Assembly (NCBI GenBank): GCA_037043015.1 | Contig: CM073328.1 | Location: 3,955,409 to 4,019,408, forward strand | Reading direction: 5' to 3' | Length of the DNA stretch: 64,000 nucleotides | Origin: Bryum argenteum | Lineage: Eukaryota; Streptophyta; Bryopsida; Bryales; Bryaceae | Shown: piece by piece, positions 11,401 to 24,109 of the stretch | Layout of the letters: every line of letters begins with the position of its first letter | How positions within the stretch are numbered: the first letter of the stretch is position 1 | Notes under the pieces: generated by a model | Seen by the model: the letters and a program-made list of their open reading frames with translations, nothing else | Databases searched by the model: none | Told to the model about the DNA's origin: nothing | Program-made: the position numbers and the translations under genes

Positions 11401-13987
11401 GTTCCGAAGAGCGAAGAGGAGAGCTCGGATTGGAAGCAACCCGACGACAATCTCATCCTCTTGGGCATTTGCGGTATCAAGGTGCGTGCAGCTCTATTTC
11501 AGCCTGAATGTCTGCTGAGACTTTGAAACTTACTTCTGCACAGGTCGGTAGACTTTGAAACTTATTTCTGCACAGGTCGGTAGACTTTGAAACATACTTC
11601 TGCAATAGTTGTCTTCTAATTGTATTACTTCGCGTATGCAGGATCCTTGCAGACCTGGTGTCCGGGAAGCTGTGGAGAGGTGTCAAAGTGCCGGAGTGAA
11701 GGTGCTACATCTATTCGAATCGTTCCCGTTCAATTTGCGGTTGACGTTTCATATTTGCATTGTTGGGATTGTTCTGAAATCTTGCATCCGTGCTTGGTGA
11801 TATGCTAGGTGCGTATGGTTACCGGCGACAACAAGTTTACGGCGAAGGCCATTGCCCAAGAATGCGGTATTCTTAAGGAAGATGGACTCGTCGTTGAAGG
11901 ACCAGATTTTAGAACCTGGGACGAAGCACGCCTTGACAGAGATCTTGAAAAGCTCTGCGTAAGAATCCTCAAAAAAATTCCTGTTTGCCCCAGCTCCCGA
12001 CTTCATTAGTTAAGTGGGTCATTTGCAGCCAAAATAATGCGCTTCTAACATTATCCTTGCATTTCACAGGTCATGGCGAGGTCTTCTCCAACCGACAAAC
12101 TGAAATTAGTGAAAGCGCTTAAGCAGAGGGGAAATGTGGTTGCTGTGACTGGGGACGGAACGAACGATGCACCAGCTTTGCATGAGGTACGACACGACTT
12201 CGTCTGATATTATCTTTATTGTGTACTATCCGAAGGTTACGCTCAGTAAAGCTGATGCTTTGTTCTGGCATTGCAGGCCGACATTGGTCTTTCTATGGGT
12301 ATCGCGGGAACAGAAGTTGCGAAGGAGAGCTCTGACATTATTATTCTTGATGATAATTTCACTTCCGTCGTCAAGGTAAGTGGACGTGTCTTGGACGTCT
12401 TAATGTTCCTGTACAATGGATGTCACGTGTGCATTGTCCATCACTAAGTTGGTTTGTATTTCAGGTTGTGCGCTGGGGACGTTCGGTCTACTCCAACATT
12501 CAGAAGTTCATCCAATTTCAACTGACCGTCAACGTCACTGCCCTCACCATTAACTTTGTCGCCGCATGTTCGACTGGTCGCGTTCCTCTGACAGCAGTGC
12601 AGGTTTGTGCTTTCCACAATATTCTATTTAGAGGACTTCTTCTGTGTCAGGTATGCTGAAGTCTATCGATGACCACATTCTACAGATGGGGATGCTGATT
12701 TTACTCATGTTTTGCTTGCAGCTGCTGTGGGTTAACTTGATCATGGACACTCTTGGAGCGCTTGCACTTGCTACTGAGCCACCCACCGATGACCTGATGG
12801 AGAGGACCCCAGTTGGACGAACGTATGTCATACTGGGTTTTCCACTTATCTCCTTGCTAGTAGTGCTCTGAGTATTTCCGGAAAGCTCTTCTTCCAATCG
12901 TTTCTCTGAAAGGTCCTCTTATCGTGTTTTAATTCTGCAGTGAGCCCCTGATTACGAACATTATGTGGCGGAACATCTTCGCCCAGGCGCTGTTTCAAAT
13001 TATAGTACTGTTGGTCTTGGATTTCGGAGGAAACAAAATTCTGGGATTGAGCGGAACTCATGAGCAAATGGATGACTTGAGAACCACTATCATTTTCAAT
13101 GCCTTCGTGTTTTGCCAGGTGAGATTTTCTTTTTGGGTGGAGTGAAACTTTGGTGGTGAGTTTGTCCTTCCACTATCACTATCTTTACGAGAATTTCGAA
13201 GCTCGACTTTTGCCGTCTCTAACTTCCTTTTCATCAGATTTTCAACGAAATCAACGCCAGAAGACCCGCCACCTTGAACATCTTCCAAGGAATTTTCAAG
13301 AATTATCTCTTCCTCAGCATCATCGTCATCGAAATCGTCCTCCAGGTGAATTGGCCAGCATTTCACGGTTCCTTCACGAAGTCTAGTCATGTTGTAGCTT
13401 TTTTGTCCTCGTTGAGTTTGTCCACTTCACAAATACTCTCGTCGTGTCTATGTGAACTGCAGTTCATCATTGTGCAATTCTTGAACAAGTTCGCGGCAAC
13501 CGTGAAGCTTGAGGCGAAATGGTGGGGATTGTGTATCGCAATTGGATTCATCAGGTACGCTGCTTTGATTACTATTTTATTTATCCACATCAAGCCAACA
13601 CTTGTTATCATATACTAATACCGTCTTTGTTTGGTGTTGTCACAGTTGGCCCGTTGCAGTGATCTTCAAGTTTGTCCCAGTTCCTAAGAAGCAATTCCAA
13701 CCCAAGTTCAACCTAGGTTGCTGCGGATTGCGTAAGAAGAAAAAAGTGAAGAAAATCGAAACCGGAGAAGTTGAGATTAACGGTGTTCCTGGTGAGTGTT
13801 AATCCATCGAAGCAATTGCTTTGTGAGCATACAAATAGTCTCCATAGATCTAATCAGCTCTCCTTGTTTTGCAGCCGAAGCTGCTGTGGTCTCTAACCAC
13901 GGAGCGACCGACAAGGTCCGACACTCACCATCGAATGGAGAAATCAGCACCGCCGGAGATAAAGCCCCAGTTGCCAATGCAGTATAA
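5472..13987 (+). CDS. ACA: autoinhibited Ca2+-ATPase (P-type IIB, ACA8/ACA10-like), 33 coding exons
   Basis: This calmodulin-regulated Ca2+ pump uses ATP to export Ca2+ from the cytosol. Coding exons: 5472-5591, 5862-5990, 6217-6259, 6482-6576, 6735-6866, 7029-7118, 7232-7301, 7491-7561, 7677-7760, 7906-7983, 8529-8600, 8679-8762, 8880-8962, 9130-9214, 9398-9453, 9575-9617, 9729-9812, 10193-10327, 10566-10631, 10735-10830, 11048-11161, 11308-11481, 11642-11701, 11809-11958, 12070-12186, 12277-12375, 12465-12602, 12722-12822, 12941-13118, 13238-13345, 13463-13554, 13646-13791, 13875-13987. All join in frame at GT-AG sites, giving 1101 aa. Seen: N-terminal calmodulin-binding/autoinhibitory stretch with LKQWRKA and RRFRYTLD (about residues 36-57); TGES at 299-302; PEGL in M4 at 421-424; phosphorylated Asp464 in DKTGTLT; hinge TGDGTNDAP at 765-773; and M6 [15 protein letters not shown]. 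Length, long N-terminus and roughly 33 exons fit the Arabidopsis ACA8/9/10 clade, so plasma membrane location is likely. No break or missing catalytic residue was found. Exon 18 uses the least typical donor (AAG|GTCCGG). Confidence 0.95.
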
Positions 13988-16015
13988 ATGGTTTGCTTTC
14001 CTGACTACGATGAATTGGACATTAAGAATCATATTGCAGACAGTTCAGTTATCAATGCAGGTTGCAACGGAAAGTTACATTTTGAGCGAGATTATTGTTC
14101 TGATGATATTTCATGTGGATTTCGCTTTTCTTACGATAGGCTACGTCAGTAATAACTTTCTGCATCAGATATTACCCAAAGTTAAGTACCTCTTCTGTGG
14201 GTTTAATTTCTTAGGCCAGCTCAACGGATCACATGAACAGATGCAACTTGTTACAAAATTATATTGTCCTTCTGAGTTTTTCCCTTCTGAATTTTATTGC
14301 ACACTTTCCAAAACTGAATTGAATGATGTAGATTCTTGTATGCTTGATGATTGTTGTGAGTGAATTAGTGAGTGTAGCACGCAGTGGTCATCAGCACTAA
14401 TAAGTCTCAAGCTGTTGGAACATGATAATCAAGTGCGTACCTTAGTGCTGGGGAAAGCCATTCAGCGGTGAGCACTATGATCACCACCGTACCCACATAA
14501 TTTACTTTGTGTTATTGAATTCAGTGAACCTATGTTTCGTGCGATTCTAGTTATTATTAGTAAAAAATTTATTTTTATTTTTACAGAATTCCGGATTTTC
14601 GGCAGGACTTAATCTCTGCCGAAATGACCAGGGAGGTAAGATATTCAAAATCTGGTCATTATTATGGTTATGATTAACCTTAACCTTTCTATAAAAGACT
14701 ATTGAAGAGAGTTTTGCGAACAGCATGCCTTTCGGTGTCTTCCAAAGTAAAAGTAATGGCGCCAAAAAAGTATAAGTAACATCTTTGAACCCTGAAGCTG
14801 GAATGAGCTCCTATCTTCGCCTTGTTGTCTCTCCTCACCCTAGTGTCGATCCAGATGTGGTTTCGACCGTGAAGTGTGTTAGATTGCAAAGTGGTTCAGT
14901 TGCACACACCTTACATTTGCTTTTAAGTGAAGCTTTTTCTTCGAGCCGAATTCCTCTGAAAGAACTCTGAGAATGTAGTGAAAGGTTTGTTGAAGATTGT
15001 GAAAGACAGTCTACTTGACTTTATACTTCTGAATCTACTTTGATGCGGGTTTTTGGTCCGGAGAGAACTGACATCGCTCTGTATATGAAGTAGTCTAGAC
15101 AGATCTTCACGATATTAGCAACAATCTTTTTATGGAGCAGTGGAATCTCATCCCGTATGTTATGCTTCACATTATTACTTGTCAATTTGGAAGCCATCTG
15201 TAGTATTGAGTTGCTTCCAGCTGCGGTCAAAACTTGGGTCATGATGCCATGTTATAGTGGTATTTGTTACAGTGATATTTGACTAACTTGAATGTGTTCA
15301 TTTAATTTGATTTTGAGTTGACATTGACAATTTATTAAAAATAGCCATATTAGAAGCTTCAAATTATTACATGAAAACTTGGATTTACATGTGTATAGAG
15401 CGTCTACATGTTGTAAATCATGTGCAATAGGTTTTTAAAAATTTATCAACATTTGTTAATATACCACCTCCAAATTTTGTGATTTATGGCAACAATAGTG
15501 CAGATTTGGCCCAAATTCATGGTTTTATATGGTTGTGGTCTTTAATGTTTTGGCTCCACCCACCCAAAGTCTTCCATGTTTATGAAACACTGTCATTTAA
15601 ATAAAACTGAGGTTCAAAGCAATATGGCCAAAGCAATATCATACCTTACGTTCCTTATAAATTGAGGATCAGTTTCACACAAAACAAGTGGCTTGTCACC
15701 CCCTTCTAAATGATAAAATAAATTTTGAATGTACTATTTATGCATGACATACTTATGTCATGCATTGATACATTAATTCATATGCTAATTATTGTTACAG
15801 AAATTATTGTTACAGAAATTATGTTTATATTAATAAATTAATGCATGACATTTGTAATATAAATAAGAAAAAATATATTTCATGACAAAAAAAAGAATCT
15901 CACAATCATCAATAAGAAAGAATAACAAACAAAAGTTCAATTCCATATCCAAAATACAACTGAAACGTTTTCATGAAACATTAGAATTTACTAACATCGC
16001 ATTAGGGACTGTTTG
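13988..16015. other. 3' flank of the ATPase gene and AT-rich intergenic DNA
   Basis: The first few hundred bases are presumably ATPase 3'UTR. I see no confident polyadenylation site. A possible 49-nt exon at 14587-14635 is listed separately. Beyond about 15.2 kb the DNA is AT-rich, with simple direct duplications such as 'attattgttacagaa' near 15.79 kb. No further gene is supported. Confidence 0.4.
14587..14635 (+). other. possible 49-nt 3'UTR mini-exon containing a hairpin
   Basis: The segment is preceded by a strong polypyrimidine acceptor (TTTATTTTTATTTTTACAG) and followed by a consensus donor (GGGAG|GTAAGA). Most of it folds into a hairpin: TTTCGGCAG at 14597-14605 pairs perfectly with CTGCCGAAA at 14615-14623 across a 9-nt loop. 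It could be a spliced 3'UTR exon of the ATPase or part of an unrelated non-coding transcript. There is no coding evidence. Confidence 0.25.
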
Positions 16016-16019
16016 CACT

Positions 16020-16215
16020 TACTACAAACAGGCGCCAAATTGATTCACATTCATTCAAAAAACAAGTCTCATTCATCCATCATTTCACATTCCATTCATT
16101 TGAAATACAATTTTCATCCATCCAAATGCATATTTATCATACAACCATCATTCATCCAAAATCATGTTTTAATTCATCCATCCAACATTTTTCATTCATT
16201 GCCCAAGCCTTGAAA
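16020..16215. repeat. CATT/CATCCA-rich low-complexity tract
   Basis: The tract contains many reiterations of CATT, TTCAT and CATCCA in about 195 bp. It is diverged low-complexity DNA, not coding. Confidence 0.6.
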
Positions 16216-16352
16216 AAAGTAAAGTTCACAAGGAAGAAAGTTTAAATTCTTCCTTGAGTCTCACTTTTCTCCATGAGAGGAGAACTTTCCCCACGATCAA
16301 AATTTCCCTAAGGAACACACGGAAGAATCCACTGTATTCTTCCATGGAAGAA

Positions 16353-16562
16353 CTATATAAGCTCCTTGTGAAAGAGGTTCGTACTCTGGTACTGGTGTAC
16401 ATGACCATACTTCGCACTTTTTGTTGTAGACATCTGCTCAGGTCGTGCCAAGAAAGCGGAAGAAGCGGATTGACTGGTAACCTTCACTTCTTCTCCGCTA
16501 GACATATCAGTCTTCGTCATCGTGAGAGAAGGGCGTTTCAGAATCGGCCGTACCCGAAACAA
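16353..16562 (-). other. possible gene 5' fragment, unrecognised
   Basis: On the minus strand an open frame contains an internal Met at about 16520 followed by TKTDMSSGEEVKVTSQSA, a hydrophilic Ser-rich stretch. The GC content and codon use look more like genic DNA than the surroundings. Block B has no counterpart, so it lies just outside the duplicated segment. It could be the first exon of a truncated gene, or chance. I recognise no domain. Confidence 0.2.
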
Positions 16563-17250
16563 AAGCTAGGAATTTATTCCTAACTTTCACCTCCAGAAGG
16601 AACCGCAATGCTTGTGATAAAAATAAAGCACCGTGCCACCGTCACACACGACTGTGCTTCAAGAATTTTTCGCCCAAGGGCTCACGAACACATCTGAAAA
16701 CTGATACCCAATACACATGATTCACGAACTGAACTCAATACAAGGTACGCAACACGTACCCCAGCTCGATCAACCGATCGACCCTAGCTTACCAATCCAA
16801 CTTTCAGTACAAGCCCAAAACCAGATGGAGAATGTAACCTGCGAATGGAACCGAAACAAACAACGAATGCCGCGCCCCAGTACCTACACCAAGCGGATCA
16901 GATTGAAACAATTCAGGACATAGTCACGAATCACGAACCGAACGACCCGGATTCAAGTTGGAATTCAATGGTACTGGAGGGCTGTGAAAAGCACGAAGAG
17001 GAAGTAGGGTGGAGGAAGCAATCGCAACAACGTCGGTGAGGAGAAGAGTTCTCACATGTGTTCGTGAGCCCTTGAGCACCATTGATTGAATAGCCGTCTG
17101 CAGTTTGCATGGCGATCGATCGAATGAAGACTTGAAGACTCAGAGTGCCCCTTCATGTTCGCGTTGACGGTTTCAAAGCTTTCCACAATTGCGAATAGCG
17201 TTCTTTAATCCTTCAAAACTATATATATGATAACGACAACAATTGATTAG

Positions 17251-17277
17251 TTTTTTTTTTTTTTTTTTAAATTTTTT

Positions 17278-17314
<37 letters not shown>
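17251..17314. repeat. poly(T) tract with short A interruptions
   Basis: A run of mostly T of about 64 bp. Block B has a (TA)n microsatellite at the corresponding place (46513-46558), so this spot is a hypervariable simple-sequence site. Confidence 0.9.
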
Positions 17315-17317
<3 letters not shown>

Positions 17318-18175
17318 TGGATTATGTTTCCTCCTCCCATTAGTATAAAGTAGAGCTTATTTCACATGAGGAATCGAGTACAAGATCTTGGACATTTGTA
17401 GCAATCTCAATCTCAATCTGTAATTCGTTATACGTTTGCTCAATTCGTGATGTTGAAAGGCCAAAGTCTTAATTTCATGCGTCTACCAACGGTTGACCTC
17501 CAAATCTTCTGTATGGTAATATTTCTTGAGGGATTTTGGTGCCTAAAGTTTAGCTTTTAACCCCTTAAAGGGTAAATCAAGCCTTAGGGCTTAGTCCTTA
17601 TGAATGTTATATGCTAATACGACCATTACTCGGAATGGTTTGGAACTTTGGAGCTTAGTCCTTGTAAAACCTTATATACTAGTATGACCATTATACAAAA
17701 GTAATGGTTTGGACTTTGTTTGGAGGGGCTCATTCAAGAGAGGAAACCAAAGATCTTGGGGCTCCAAATTAAGTGTGCTTGAGTATTTGGATATGTATTG
17801 ATCCATGCAAGGATTTCAAAGGGGAAATTGGGTGTAGTCTAAATAAAGGTATAATTAGGAGTGTTTGCCCATGGTTGGAGGACTCTTGAGCACTACTGTA
17901 ATCAATTGCCCATTCTCCTTGAGCTTGCCTACCCTTATCATATTCTCTTTTCAGTTTCTAGACTATTTATTATAATGTATTATTATTTTTTTTAAAAATT
18001 TCCTAGGTATTACTATTACAACTTCGAGGATTTGCAACAATTTTTGTCAAACGTTATTTAAGTGAAACAACATTATATAACTTGCTCTAGCAACGTTCTA
18101 AAGAAAATGCAACGTTACCAGATCATCAAACAACTTTATCTTTAAATTTACACATATAAGGTTGGATATCTTGAG

Positions 18176-18412
18176 CAGGGTTGTCTTGTGCGACAAACTC
18201 GACACGACATGTCAGACAGACAACATACCCTTTGTTTGAGAATATACCATATTCCTAGAATATACTTAGAATATTCTAGAATATACCCACATATTCTTGG
18301 ATATTCGAGCATATTTCATCCAAACTCTCTAACGTACTATACACTTGACGAACACGACGAACACGACAACTCGTCAGACATTGCCAAAAATGTGTCGAAG
18401 AAGACAACCTTG
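18176..18412. mobile_element. 237-bp hAT-type MITE with empty site in block B
   Basis: The ends are CAGGGTTGTCTTGTGCGAC and the inverse, slightly diverged GTCGAAGAAGACAACCTTG. Flanking 8-mers are ATCTTGAG on the left and ATCTAGAG on the right (7/8). Block B reads straight through the target (gttggatATCTAGAGcacg at about 47455-47475) with no insert. The 8-bp duplication and CAGGG terminus place it in the hAT superfamily. It shares its first ten bases with the 7.3-kb element at 29718. Confidence 0.8.
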
Positions 18413-19467
18413 ATCTAGAGCACATCCGAGAACGTTGCTAGATTTAACCAACCTTTACAAAAATTCTTTAACTCCAATGTCATTTAAATTACGGGTGCTT
18501 TGTAAGTTTTTTTAGATTGGGTGGAACCAAGATAATGAAGACCAAAAGCATGCAAAATGTGTGAATTCGTAAGAAAACCTTAAGAGTTGATATAAGAGAA
18601 AATGTTAATGATACTACAAAAAGCACAACGCACATGATTAAAATGCTATTATTTTCTATCATAAAATTACAAGTTTTGGTCATGTAACATATTGATATAA
18701 TAATCTAATGTACCTATTTCACGAATTGTCAATTTAACTTAAAATTTGAAAAATTGTTAATAGGGCTTTGTAGGTAACCTCATTATGTGTAAATAGGGCT
18801 ATTTGGACAAAGTGTCACTTTTCCAATCCCGAAAATCAATTAAAAGTAACAAGACAAGACATATGGGAGTGAAAGTATGTCATTACCCATCTAGTAAGCT
18901 TTAAGTTTTTTAATAACCGTAATATATGTTGAGATCTTAGAATCAAAAGGTATATGACATAGTATAAAGAAAGTGCGCAAAATATAACCTTTAGTGATTA
19001 TTATTATAATCATCAGTGAAAATTATTATAATAATTATTATAATTATTACTGATGACTATTAGTGATTTTACAAAATGCGGTGGTAATTATGATGTTAGA
19101 GAAAATTTACATTTTACACAAACACTTAGATATATTTTAAGAGTGACACTTTCACCAAATTGAGAGTTTTTAAATTTACAGTGGAACAACATCCTTATAC
19201 TTGGTCTGCAAATGTTTTCAACAAAAAAAAAAAAAAACTATGAGAACATAATGTCGCTTATGATGTTAGTTTAGAATAATAACAATGCTTAATTTGCTTT
19301 GCAAGAGCAATTTTTAGTGCTTTGCTTCACTTAAGCAATGTTTTGCAAGTTCTTGAAGTGAATAAGTATGGGCAGTTGATGCAAAGTTGGTCTATCAAGT
19401 GGTGAATAAGTGGTGAATGATGCATGTGTGGTTGAATTTTAGTTTCAAGCATATAGCAAGTTCTTAG

Positions 19468-19697
19468 GAGGGTTGTTTTACATGACACACTTTCCATAAT
19501 GTACTGTCTAAATTGTTTAGTTCGACATGTCCATTTCACATTGAGTTCGACGGGAATGTTTGACCATAATAGAAAATGCATAGTAATAGCAAGAACAATT
19601 GCCTCTTTGATATCGTCCGCCTCCTCTGATGGTGAACGTCTATCTGATTGTTGTGTCTGAGGTCTGAGGTTTGTTTGTGTCGCATAAGACAACCCTG
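19468..19697. mobile_element. 230-bp hAT-type MITE (block A copy)
   Basis: The element runs from GAGGGTTGTTTTACATGACAC to an inverse end finishing AAGACAACCCTG. It is flanked by GTTCTTAG and CTTCTTAG (7/8). An equivalent copy lies at the same relative place in block B (48681-48910), so this insertion predates the segmental duplication. The minus-strand open frame crossing it is not considered a gene. Confidence 0.7.
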
Positions 19698-20533
19698 CTT
19701 CTTAGAGCATCAAGTTAGTAATTTCTAGAAGAGAAGTTATAGTGATATATAAGATCACTAGCTAAGTTTTCCCAATTTGGTGGGAGAGAAACAAAAATGG
19801 AAGTCATTGTATAAAAGATAGTAACACCAATGTAAGTTAAATTATTCAATGCTGAATTTGTATCACACACAAATGTTGTTAGGTGTAACAATAAGAATTT
19901 GTTGACTAGTGGTGAGAAAGAGGGAATAGATTTTTCATCACTTTACAAAAAACATATTTATAGGTAATTCATATGAGTCTTAGAAGCTCATTTTCTCCCA
20001 AATTTGCATGATTCTTTATACACTTCAAGACAAATCTCATTTCCTCTTACAATATATTATATTATTTGCTTCCCGTACGCTAGGTGGATAACATGTTAAA
20101 ATGGATATTTTTTGCATCCTACAAATTTAAACATCAATAGGTGCAATTCCCAACACTTCATCTATCCTTCCAAATACTTTGCCCATGCACAAAAAATACT
20201 TACACTTATAGTGTCACTACAAATTTGTCATGCTGAATTTGAGCCATTGTTATCCAAAAAAAGATCATCAAAAACTAGCTCTTTGCTACAGTGGTGCTTG
20301 GATTAAATAAACCTTTTCCGACAGACAAAAACGTTGATCTTATCCAAGCGTTGACCATAACGAAACAATGCCTCTTTGCATGATAAAGGGACATGGACAA
20401 CATTCTTAATTAGACGTTGATCTTAACGAGGTTGATCTTATCGAGGTACCACTATATTTTGGTAGCTTAGATGAAAGGGACCAATATTTTTGATTGAGAT
20501 TTTCACCAAGGAATTTCTATACTACATAGTTTA

Positions 20534-20621
20534 GGTGGGAAAAAGTTTGGAGGTAGATTCATTTTTAAATTATTGAATTATTGAATTTAAAAATGAATTT
20601 ACCTCCAAACTTTTTCCCACC
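20534..20621. other. near-perfect 38-bp-arm hairpin
   Basis: Positions 20534-20571 are inverted at 20584-20621 with a single mismatch across a 12-bp loop. The arm starts GGTGGGAAAAAGTTTGGAGG. It lies in a stretch of about 0.9 kb (20.25-21.16 kb) present only in block A. It could be a minimal foldback MITE or a small-RNA-type foldback; no target duplication was identified. Confidence 0.7.
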
Positions 20622-21594
20622 CAAGTGGGACACTTCGAGCAAGGTTTTTGAACTAATAGGAGTTGGGTAAGAGGTGAGTAAGGGGCTTCGCATGAGGGGC
20701 ATGGGGTTCGGCAAGGATTTAGCTTCGAACCTTTGATTCTAAAAAAGGGGTATGGTATAATTTGAATCAGTACTTGTGATGTTAGTTTCAAGATCTTACC
20801 GTTGGAAGTACCAAAAAGAAGGTGATCAAAAAAATTTAGTACCTCAAAGTGTACGAGGTGGTAGAAATTCGCAGTTTTGGGTTTTGGATGTAAAAAAAAA
20901 CAAGGATTTTTAGGAGTTAAGGATGTCACCTTATAATGAATATATGCCAACAAAAAATCTCATGTCATTCATTGAAGTACATACTTGCTTAGAGTAATTG
21001 TCGGTGCAACTCAACTTGACTTCACCTAATCGTACATAAGCAACTAGAAGTAAATCTCTTTGTCGTAAACAAAGACAAGATAACATGCAGATGCTCATTT
21101 CACGCAAATATAATTGAGAATAAGAAAACATTGTTAGTACCACCTTGTTTACGTTGAGTTCCCGGGGAGGGTCATTTCGATTTTTTTCTCCGAACAACGC
21201 ACATCATAATGTTGGGAGGTATTAAATCATGGTGTTCAAAAATAAGAATAAAACTTTGAGATAATTTAGGGTGTACAATGTATTGAACACCCCATTGTAA
21301 GTAAGATACGCCGGTAAATAATGTGTCATATTCATACTTTTTTCCTACCCTAAGATATAAAAATATAACCAAAAACTATTTTTAGAGTCAATTATTGCAC
21401 TAGGGATATGCTTGGATGGATGATAATTCGCATGTTACGGTTAATCATTATGGCCTTCCAAACCTCCAATTATTTTTTATAGCAAAGTAAAGGTCTAAAG
21501 AATTGCCCTCCCTTTAAGATTTTAAGTAATTGTACGAAACAAAAAATACCATATATTGGGAAATTAGGTAAAAATAGGGACCATTTTATTCATC

Positions 21595-21913
21595 AATTTG
21601 GTAGGACATCCCCACGCTGGTATTTACTAGTGTGCTTGCCTTCCTGCCCCACAACCCTGCCCGGCCAAATAAAAATTTGGGGGTAAATTGCCCCTTATTT
21701 TTGAATGGTAGATGTCACCCATCATGCCACGAAGGGGTGCTGTAAGGGTAAAATGGGGTCTTAGATCCCATTTCCAAACTCATAATTTCAAAAAAAGTGG
21801 TTGGAGGCCTCAAAAAATGAAGAAAATAATAATGGTTATTTTTTGGCCGGGCAGGGAGTATGGGTGGGCAGCCACGTTGGTAAGTACCAGCGTGGGGATA
21901 CCCTGACTACGTC
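21595..21913. mobile_element. 319-bp MITE with long TIRs (Mutator-like), empty site in block B
   Basis: Imperfect TIRs of about 70 bp contain ATCCCCACGCTGGTA and GCCCGGCCA blocks at both ends. The insert is bounded by the 10-bp direct repeat TTTATTCATC (21585-21594 and 21914-21923). Block B has a single TTTATTCATC with no insert at about 50318-50330. Long TIRs with a 9-10 bp duplication suggest a Mutator-like origin. The same family occurs at 3802-4110. Confidence 0.75.
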
Positions 21914-22414
21914 TTTATTCATCTAGTTCATCAAAATACCTCTTACAATAATATTTGTTTGTTGCACGAGATATACCAAACCTCCCAAATGTGGTGAATG
22001 TCGAAAACAACATTGAGGATGAAGGGCTTAAACCTCTTAGAGCCATAACTTTTTCATTTAGAGTTTGCTTTGGATGAAATTACTCGGATTGGGTCCCAAT
22101 TGAATCAAGTCTGGTTTGTGTGGTCAAAATTGCAGACCCAAAAGACCATGTATGAATAAATTTGCATGCATTTTAGTGAAGGCAACTCTTGCATTCGAGT
22201 TTTCAAACATGGGCATGTTTTACTATTGATAAGCAATTATGGAAAAAAATAAATAAAAAAAATCTATGAATTATCTTATAGAATCATGGTCTTAAAATGA
22301 AGGCTAACAACTTTCTAGTTAGAAGGTTTTCGATCCGAAACACTTTGGTATTGGACTTGCAATCATGTTTCTACAATTGCAAAAGAGTGAAGAACCGGAT
22401 GATTTTTTGAAAGA

Positions 22415-22841
22415 ACCTCAATTTCATCAAAATGGCCTTATTCCGGTAAATGCCTTGTTTGGGGGTGCTTGAAATAATAAATAAATAAATAACATTGACT
22501 TTTGTCGATTGTATCATGAAAGGGCAAATATTCCAGTTCAAAAAAAATAATGTTTTTGATTGGCCATTAAGAAATTTTGCCCTTTGACTACATTTAATGG
22601 TCTAAAACCATAAAATGGGTGTGATAACATAGAAATTTTGATGATATTACAAAATTGAGTTGACATTATGGCGGGTGTGTGTGATATTAAGTAACTTGCC
22701 ATTTTTTTGGGATAAATATTTCTAAACTTGAGTGTAAAAGAATGCCTGTTAAATGGCACGTTTTAGAATAAGGCCAAATTGGCTCATCAAGGCTTTGGCA
22801 AAATGGCACAACAAATACCGCCATATTAACGGAATTGAGGT
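22415..22841. mobile_element. TIR element family 'ACCTCAAT', block A copy
   Basis: The element starts ACCTCAATTTCATCAAAATGG-like and ends with the inverse CGGAATTGAGGT. The interior has repeated 'aaaatggcac' and 'gatattac' phrases shared with 41264-41701 and 50791-51205. There is no coding capacity. Superfamily is not assigned because no convincing target duplication is visible. Confidence 0.55.
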
Positions 22842-24109
22842 TAAATTCTATATCTCCTTCATCCACCGTTGGATTTGACTTTGTTTTAGAGAAAGGGTTT
22901 CAATTTGAGTCTAGTTCATGTCGTAGGTTCCTTAACAAAATCAAAGATGTATCGAAGATTAGGCATATATTTGAGTGCCAAAGGTTGAGTTTTGGGCTAT
23001 TTCTCCTCTGTAAAAGTTTTGGCAGTTTTGACCATTGCAAGGCTATTATCTACACGAAGAAATTTTTCTCATGGACTTTTTAGGTTCAAGGGTGTTATTG
23101 AGATGATGGTAAACATCTTTGAAGTTGGTGGTTTTTTCAATGCAATGATTCTATATTGGTAGCATTTTCACTTCAAAGTAAAAATGCTGAGATTTTGTTA
23201 TGTTTTTTGAGTTTTGATATGTTATGATCTCGCAATTTATGAGGCCACATCACTCAAAATTTGAGTCCCATGATGTACAATATGTCTACTACAAGATTGT
23301 CCGCTTGAGATCTAGATAACTTTCCTCAACTTCCATTTACGACACCTTTTTTGAGAATGTGTTTGTTTTTGTGCAAATGAGTCAAACCATTTAGGGGTTA
23401 GAGGAATTTAAACTCCTAAACAACCCTACCTTAGAAAAGAAATTTACATTCAAGAAAAGTGTCATAGATGAAAATGATATTAAGTTATTTAGAACTGCAT
23501 TGTACAAATGTGTAATAGACTTGTTTTAGGTCAAGTGAACCAAACCTTGAGTCATGAGACCTCATAGATTGCGAGATCATGACGTATTAGTACGCAAAAT
23601 AGGCTACAAAATTTCATCATTTTCGCTTTAAAATGGAAATCCTACCAACAAAGTTACTCCAATGAAAAAATCTCCGATTAGAAAGTTGTTCACCTTCATC
23701 TCAATATTACCTTTGTACTAAGAAAAAACCAAAATAAATCCTTGGCTCAAAAAATAGCCTTGCAATGGTGAAAACAATTCAAAGGAGGACCTTAGATACT
23801 TCTCCAAATTTCCTTGTAAGATATGCATGCTTGAATATCTAGGCTTCAAAAGGACTTTCGTCACTTGATAGTCAAGAATTTCTTTCAACACTGGAAACCA
23901 TGATGTGAGCAACTACAAAAGAAAGTCCCATCTCTTAACAATTTGTTTCATTGACTCACATGATGATACAACGTTCTCTATCCAAACTTGCAAGGGGACT
24001 CTTTGCTACAATTCAAACTTTGAATCAACATCATTTAGTGATATATTTAAAACCTCAAGAGAATCCATTTGTACCCTCATGAAGTTCCCCCAATGATTCA
24101 CATCAAACT

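Noticed and set aside
13274..13618. 114-codon frame overlapping the 3' ATPase exons
   Set aside because: It reads through real exons 30-31 and the intron between them; the spliced frame is fully explained by the ATPase.
14785..14970. 61-codon plus-strand frame downstream of the ATPase
   Set aside because: No recognisable domain or splice context; most likely 3' flank.
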